Positions 59,669 to 64,000 of a stretch of 64,000 nucleotides of DNA are shown in pieces. This stretch comes from Alphaproteobacteria bacterium. GTDB lineage: Bacteria > Pseudomonadota > Alphaproteobacteria > Micropepsales > Micropepsaceae. The DNA lies in the NCBI GenBank assembly GCA_025924715.1, contig JAICHV010000002.1, positions 62,001 through 126,000 of the forward strand, given 5' to 3'. Positions within the stretch are counted from its first letter, which is position 1. Every line of letters begins with the position of its first letter. The position numbers and the translations under genes are program-made. Under the pieces are notes generated by a model that was not told the origin of the DNA, searched no databases, and was given only the letters and a program-made list of their open reading frames with translations.

Positions 59669-60073
59669 GAAAAGGTCTCCATTGCGGTACGTCCGCCCTT
59701 CCGAATGTAAAACCGTTGGAGCTCTATTCGGTTCCGTTCCGTACGGCCCCGCGCAAGCGCCCTCGCGCCGGCGATAGCGATGGCGAAGACGTCCGCTATG
59801 TCGTGAATGGTGATGGCAAAAGCAAAACGGAGGTTGCGGTTGCTGGTGTGCCGGCACTCTGTTCGAAACGGTTCAAGCGACATAAGCGCAAAAGCGCTGA
59901 CGGCCGCGGCGCCGGCCCATATTCGCCTGGTTCCGAGGCGGCCGGGCGTTGACGGGCGAAAAGAACTAAAGTAGAACGATTCGCGCTGTTAGCGTTTTGT
60001 TCGCTGGGCGGCGCGGCATCAAAACAGGCGGTTTTTCCTTCGCGGGTTTCGCGTGGGAAGGGGAGAGACGATC
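59669..60073. other. Intergenic region of 405 bp with lexA control signals
   Basis: No protein gene is supported. The right end holds the SOS box at 59963-59977 and a ribosome binding site (GGGGAGAGACG) before lexA. The rest should contain the divergent promoter of the small exported protein; I see no other structure. Confidence 0.5.
59963..59977 (+). promoter_or_regulatory. LexA-binding SOS box of lexA
   Basis: GAACTAAAGTAGAAC is an exact match to the alphaproteobacterial LexA box, the direct repeat GAAC-N7-GAAC. It lies 97 bases upstream of the lexA start and fits autorepression. Confidence 0.85.
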
Positions 60074-60805
60074 ATGCTGACCCGCAAACAATATGAACTC
60101 CTGATGTTCATTCATGAGCGGATTCGCGAAAGCGGCGTGCCGCCGTCCTTCGACGAGATGAAGGATGCGCTGGACCTCAAATCCAAATCCGGCATCCATC
60201 GGCTGATCACGGCGCTGGAGGAACGCGGCTTTCTGCGCCGCATGGAAAAACGCGCCCGCGCGTTGGAAGTCACCCGCCTGCCCGACAACATGGCGGAGAC
60301 CGCCCGTCCCGCCACCACCCGCAGCCAATCCCAGCGCATCATGCCTTCGGCGCGCCATGGCCGCAGCGAAGCGCGCGACAGCCGCCATGCCGCGCCCCGC
60401 CGCGCCATGGGCGACAGCGAGAACGCCGTCAATGTGCCGCTGGTCGGCCGCATCGCCGCCGGCACCCCGATCGAGGCGCTGCAGAACCGTATCGCCGATG
60501 TGCCGGTGCCCAGCGGCATGGTGGGACGGGGCGAACACTACGCCTTGGAAGTCACCGGCGATTCCATGATCAATGCCGGCATCCTGGACGGCGACACCGT
60601 GATCATCCAGGAAGCCAGCAGCGCCAATACCGGCGAGATCGTGGTGGCCCTGGTCGACGACAATGAAGCGACCTTGAAGCGGCTGCGCCGGCGGGGCGAT
60701 TCCATCGCCCTGGAAGCGGCAAACCCGGCCTATGAAACCCGGCTCTATGGCGCCGACCGGGTCAAGGTCCAGGGCAAGCTGGTGGGCCTGATCCGCCGTT
60801 ACTGA
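60074..60805 (+). CDS. lexA: SOS repressor LexA
   Basis: A 243-residue LexA. The N-terminal winged helix ([37 protein letters not shown]) and C-terminal S24 protease domain are complete. The cleavage site is Ala129-Gly130 in GRIAAGTP, and the dyad is Ser164 ([14 protein letters not shown]) and Lys202 (ATLKRL). The linker is long and basic, as in alphaproteobacterial LexA. RecA-stimulated self-cleavage induces the SOS response. The ATG at 60074 follows GGGGAGAGACG. Confidence 0.97.
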   Translation: MLTRKQYELLMFIHERIRESGVPPSFDEMKDALDLKSKSGIHRLITALEERGFLRRMEKRARALEVTRLPDNMAETARPATTRSQSQRIMPSARHGRSEARDSRHAAPRRAMGDSENAVNVPLVGRIAAGTPIEALQNRIADVPVPSGMVGRGEHYALEVTGDSMINAGILDGDTVIIQEASSANTGEIVVALVDDNEATLKRLRRRGDSIALEAANPAYETRLYGADRVKVQGKLVGLIRRY

Positions 60806-62790
60806 GACTGGACAACCCAGGGGCGCGTTCCCCGCCAGGCGTTGACGCTGACCGCCGCGATTCGCGGCGTCAGGCGGATCGCATAGCCGCCGCCTTGCGC
60901 GATCGTCTCTTGATCCAGCACCAAAGCGGGACCGCCGCAGCGCGCGATCTGGGCGGCGCTGATCACCAGATCGGCACGGGCACAATCCTCCGCCGCGGCT
61001 TCCGGCCTGAGGGACGCCGCGATCAAATAGGGGCCCGTCCGCACCACACAGCCGAACCCATCGCAGCGGCCCATAATCGCCACGGTTTGCAGATCGCGCG
61101 CATCGCCGTCCCGCTCCAGCCAAAGCCGGGCGGCATATTTGTCCTTGGGCGGACGAATGAAACCGAGCCGTCCATCCGCGCCGCGCAAGGCGATGCTGCG
61201 CCCATCGGCGGCGACCAGGATATCGGCACGCGGCGCGCTCCAGGCCAGCAGGATTCCCAGCACCAGCGGCACCAAGCCGAGCCAGCGCCAGGACAGCCGC
61301 CATATCGCGATCCACAATCCGCCCAGCGCCATCAGTCCCAGCGCCCAGACCGGAAAGGCCGGCGCCAGCGTCACGGCGCCCGGAAGGCCGGAGACCAACC
61401 GGCCGATCCCCAGCATCACATCGATGCCCCAGCCCAGCAGATGCAGCGGTCCGGCTTCCAGATGAAACGGCATCGCCGCGACGCTGAGCGCGGCCGCCGG
61501 CATGACAAGAAATCCCATCACCGGCATCGCCAGCAGATTGCCGGGCACGGCATAATGCGCGGCGCGGTCGAAATGATAGATCGCAAAGGGCATGGTGGCG
61601 AGACTTCCCACCAGGCTGGTCAATCCGATGCCGCGGACATAGCGATAGAGCATGCCATGCGGGGCGGCGCGCTGGCGCCGCTGTTCCCATTCCGCCACTG
61701 CAACCAAGGCGGTGACGGCGGCGAAAGACATCTGAAAGCCGGGCTGGGTGATGGATTCGGGGCGCAGCAGCAGCAGGATCGCGGCGGCAAGGCCCAGGCT
61801 GCGCATCGACAGCGCCGGACGGTCCAGCAGCACCGCCAGCAGCATCATGGCCAGCATGACAAAGGCGCGCGTCGCAGACGCCGCGGCGCCCGAGATGACC
61901 AAATAGAACGCCGCTCCGGCCAGCGCCGCCAGGGCCGCGTATTTCTTGATCGGCCGCGTCAAGGCGATGGAGGGAAACGCCGCCAGCACCGCCCGCACCA
62001 GCCAGAACAGCCCCATGCCCACCAGCGCCATATGCAGCCCGGCGATCGCCAGCACATGGGCAAGGCCTGCATCGCGCAGCGCCGCTTCGTCTTCGGGATC
62101 GATTTCCCCGCGCATGCCGGTGATCAGGGCTGCGGCGATGGCGCCTTCCCCCGCCGGCAAGGCGCTGCGAATGCGCGCGGTCATATTCTGACGCAGATTT
62201 TCGATGGCGGCCTCCACCCGCTGGCCCCAGCCGGGCTCGCGCGCCAACAGCGCCGGCGTGGCACCGCCGTAGGAAAATCCCACGCCGCCCAGGCCGTTGA
62301 AAAAGGCGGCGCGGCCAAAATCGCTGTCGCCCGGCTCGCTGGGTCCGGGTGGCGGCGTCAGGGAGGCGGTCAGCGAAATCGCAGCCCCTGCCTTGAGGCC
62401 GTCGCCGCGCGCCAGCACAATGCGCAGCCGCGACGGAACGGGCGAAAAAGCGCCGGACACCAGATCGCCCAGCACCACGCGCACGCCGCGGGGCCGCGGC
62501 TCCCAGCTCTCGATGCGGCCCGACAGATGCGCAACCATCGGGTGTTCCAGAACCGGCGCCGCGACCATCGCCTCTCGCGCCTTGGCGGCAAGCAGCCCGA
62601 GGCCAAGCGCCGCGACCAAGGCCAGCACCGGCCAGCGCCGCGCGCCCACGCCCGCACCGATGGTCCCAATGACCGCAAGCAGAGTCATAGCCACGCCCGG
62701 CTCGAAGCCCAGGCTGAAATACCCCGCCGCCCCAAGCCCCAGCATGACAGGCAGCCACAGCACCAGGCGAGGACGTTCCTGCGCCGCCAT
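60799..62790 (-). CDS. comEC: ComEC/Rec2-like competence membrane protein
   Basis: A 663-residue multi-pass inner-membrane protein of the ComEC family, thought to form the channel for single-stranded DNA in transformation. The central Competence domain is clear: [40 protein letters not shown] and a block of helices to ~560. The C-terminal end is short and the metallo-beta-lactamase-like part found in some ComEC proteins appears reduced. I start it at ATG 62790 (MAAQERPRL). The open frame to 62904 is encoded by a dispersed repeat and gives the known false [10 protein letters not shown]-type peptide. It ends overlapping lexA. Confidence 0.88.
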   Translation of the reverse strand: MAAQERPRLVLWLPVMLGLGAAGYFSLGFEPGVAMTLLAVIGTIGAGVGARRWPVLALVAALGLGLLAAKAREAMVAAPVLEHPMVAHLSGRIESWEPRPRGVRVVLGDLVSGAFSPVPSRLRIVLARGDGLKAGAAISLTASLTPPPGPSEPGDSDFGRAAFFNGLGGVGFSYGGATPALLAREPGWGQRVEAAIENLRQNMTARIRSALPAGEGAIAAALITGMRGEIDPEDEAALRDAGLAHVLAIAGLHMALVGMGLFWLVRAVLAAFPSIALTRPIKKYAALAALAGAAFYLVISGAAASATRAFVMLAMMLLAVLLDRPALSMRSLGLAAAILLLLRPESITQPGFQMSFAAVTALVAVAEWEQRRQRAAPHGMLYRYVRGIGLTSLVGSLATMPFAIYHFDRAAHYAVPGNLLAMPVMGFLVMPAAALSVAAMPFHLEAGPLHLLGWGIDVMLGIGRLVSGLPGAVTLAPAFPVWALGLMALGGLWIAIWRLSWRWLGLVPLVLGILLAWSAPRADILVAADGRSIALRGADGRLGFIRPPKDKYAARLWLERDGDARDLQTVAIMGRCDGFGCVVRTGPYLIAASLRPEAAAEDCARADLVISAAQIARCGGPALVLDQETIAQGGGYAIRLTPRIAAVSVNAWRGTRPWVVQSQ

Positions 62791-62849
62791 GGCGAGGGCG
62801 GAATGCCAGAGGGATCGCGGGTCTAGGCGCAGGGGATACCGGCTGCAGG

Positions 62850-62896
62850 AGCGCGATCCGGAAAAGTGGGTGCCGGTTTTCCGCAAGATCGCGCGA
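62850..62896. repeat. Dispersed GATCCGGAAAA palindromic repeat
   Basis: A hairpin-forming unit with arms GCGCGATC...GGAAAA and TTTTCC...GATCGCGC around GTGGGTGCCGG. This repeat type occurs in many copies between genes of alphaproteobacteria. When translated it yields the familiar [10 protein letters not shown] peptide, which explains the false N-terminal extension of comEC. Confidence 0.8.
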
Positions 62897-62908
62897 CCAT
62901 CCAATAAT

Positions 62909-62951
62909 TTAGAGCAAAATCACGATACCACCTATCGTGATTTTGCTCTAA
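62909..62951. repeat. Perfect 19-bp palindrome upstream of gltX
   Basis: TTAGAGCAAAATCACGATA and its exact complement flank a five-base loop CCACC. It lies 12 bases from the gltX start and next to the dispersed repeat at 62850. It would form a very stable hairpin; in companion copies of such repeats it acts as part of the same dispersed unit, but a role as attenuator or regulator is possible. Confidence 0.8.
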
Positions 62952-62962
62952 GGGTGCCCATC

Positions 62963-64000
62963 ATGACCGAAAACAAAAAACCCGTCTTGCGTTTTGCCCC
63001 CTCGCCCACAGGGATGCTGCATATCGGCGGCGCCCGCACCGCCTTGTTCAACTGGCTTTATGCCCGGCACACCGGCGGCAGATTCCTGCTGCGCATCGAG
63101 GATACCGACCGCGAACGCTCCACGCCCGAGGCCGTAGCCGCCATCCTGAACGGAATGGAATGGATGGGGCTGAACTGGGACGGCCAGACCGTCTATCAAT
63201 TCGCCCGCGCCGACCGCCACCGCGCCGTGGCCGAACAATTGTTGGCGCAAGGCAAGGCCTATCGCTGTTACGCCACGCCCGCCGAGCTGACCGAAATGCG
63301 CGAGGCGCAGAAAAAAGCCGGCAAGCCCATGCGCTATGACGGGCGCTGGCGCGACTGCGCCCCCGGCCCGGCCCAAGCGGGCCAGCCCTATGTGGTGCGG
63401 CTGAAAGCGCGGCAGGACGGCGAGACCATCGTCCACGATGTGGTGCTGGGCGATGTGCGTTTCGCCAATGACCAGCTCGACGACATGGTGCTGCTGCGCA
63501 GCGACGGCAATCCCACTTATATGCTGGCGGTGGTGGTGGACGATTACGACATGGGCATCACCCATGTGATCCGGGGCGCCGATCACCTCAACAATGCCGC
63601 GCGGCAATTGCAAATCATCGAGCAGATGGGCTGGCCGGTGCCGGTTTACGGCCATTTGCCGCTGATCAACGGCCCGGATGGGCAAAAACTCTCCAAACGT
63701 CATGGCGCCCTGGCGGTCGAGGCGTACCGCGACATGGGCTATCTGCCCGAGACCATGCGCAATTATTTGCTGCGGCTGGGTTGGAGCCATGGCGATGACG
63801 AAATCATCCCGACCGCCCAGGCGATCGCCTGGTTCAACTTCGAGGCCATCGGCAAAAGTCCGGCGCGGATGGATTACAAGAAGTTGGACAATCTGAACGG
63901 CCATTACATCCGCGAGACCCCCGACGAGACCCTGGTCGCCGAACTCGCCGCCTTCCTCGAACGTAAGGTGCCGCCGCAGATCCTGTCGGCCCCGGCGCGC
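62963..64000 (+). CDS. gltX: Glutamyl-tRNA synthetase, N-terminal part (runs off the window)
   Basis: The first 346 residues of a class Ic aminoacyl-tRNA synthetase that charges tRNA-Glu. The HIGH-type motif is in [20 protein letters not shown], the KMSKS-type motif is in [16 protein letters not shown], and [10 protein letters not shown] follows the Rossmann entry. No stop codon occurs before position 64000, so the C-terminal anticodon-binding part lies outside. The ATG at 62963 begins MTENKKPVL. Confidence 0.96.
   Translation, partial: MTENKKPVLRFAPSPTGMLHIGGARTALFNWLYARHTGGRFLLRIEDTDRERSTPEAVAAILNGMEWMGLNWDGQTVYQFARADRHRAVAEQLLAQGKAYRCYATPAELTEMREAQKKAGKPMRYDGRWRDCAPGPAQAGQPYVVRLKARQDGETIVHDVVLGDVRFANDQLDDMVLLRSDGNPTYMLAVVVDDYDMGITHVIRGADHLNNAARQLQIIEQMGWPVPVYGHLPLINGPDGQKLSKRHGALAVEAYRDMGYLPETMRNYLLRLGWSHGDDEIIPTAQAIAWFNFEAIGKSPARMDYKKLDNLNGHYIRETPDETLVAELAAFLERKVPPQILSAPAR

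Noticed and set aside
59966-62758. A 930-codon minus-strand open frame covering comEC and lexA
   Set aside because: It is out of frame with both real genes, Ala/Gly/Arg-biased, and spans the complementary strand of lexA.
60895-62826. A 643-codon plus-strand open frame opposite comEC
   Set aside because: It is Arg/Gln/His-rich with no domain, a by-product of high GC on the strand opposite a clear membrane protein gene.
62791-62904. N-terminal extension of comEC
   Set aside because: It translates the dispersed palindromic repeat ([10 protein letters not shown]-type peptide), which is a known over-annotation artefact.
62948-63904. 318-codon minus-strand frame opposite gltX
   Set aside because: gltX is certain on the plus strand; the opposite frame is a GC-driven shadow.
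1-64000. CRISPR array or intact insertion sequence
   Set aside because: No regularly spaced repeat family and no transposase gene with terminal inverted repeats could be found by reading.

Overview
The window has two parts. Roughly 1-54.7 kb is accessory DNA built around an integrative conjugative element (ICE) core. From about 55.0 kb to the end the sequence is ordinary chromosome: trpG-trpD-trpC-moaC-moeA-lexA-(comEC)-gltX, a gene order I associate with Alphaproteobacteria. Three other signs agree: a direct-repeat SOS box GAAC-N7-GAAC upstream of lexA, a dispersed GATCCGGAAAA/TTTTCCG hairpin repeat of alphaproteobacterial type, and the content of the trb/DUF736/DUF2285/DUF3363 element. I cannot name the genus from sequence alone; the chromosomal part is visibly more GC-rich than the accessory part.

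Layout. 1-5.5 kb: the end of an RND adaptor gene, its RND permease, a half-size EamA transporter and a YncE-like propeller protein. 5.7-6.4 kb: a HigBA/RelE-type toxin-antitoxin pair with a palindrome just before the toxin start. 6.5-18.8 kb: an almost fully overlapping minus-strand run traG-copG-trbBCDEJLFGI-DUF2274-DUF736-HTH, the Tn4371/IncP-like mating-pair apparatus and coupling protein. 18.9-27.1 kb: metal-efflux cargo (small exported protein, czcC, czcB, P-II-like protein, czcA, CDF transporter, lipoprotein) with a divergent MerR regulator and a textbook 19-bp-spacer MerR promoter. 27.1-31 kb: DUF3363 relaxase with a candidate oriT just upstream, lytic transglycosylase, TraF peptidase, excisionase-like HTH and a second DUF736 gene. 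31.6-38.5 kb: YnfA, a methyltransferase with a tiny coupled upstream gene, ParB, ArdC antirestriction protein, GNAT, DUF2285, XRE regulator and a YqaE-like peptide.

38.8-54.7 kb is a defence island: a GIY-YIG protein; a 1,101-aa RecB-like nuclease / DEDD-like exonuclease / SF1 helicase; a short type II CBASS operon (CD-NTase, stand-alone E2-like protein, patatin phospholipase) with a divergent CapW-type WYL regulator and a palindrome lying exactly between the -35 and -10 of the CBASS promoter; and a three-gene run of a helicase with a PD-(D/E)XK end, a large DNA methyltransferase and a UvrD helicase that carries a RelE-like domain at its N terminus. The last trio is the best candidate here for a poorly described defence system.

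No integrase, ParA or RepA gene is visible, so the element either continues left of the window or has lost these functions. The right boundary lies in about 330 bp just before trpG, with trpE absent upstream. No tRNA, rRNA, CRISPR array or intact insertion sequence was recognised.
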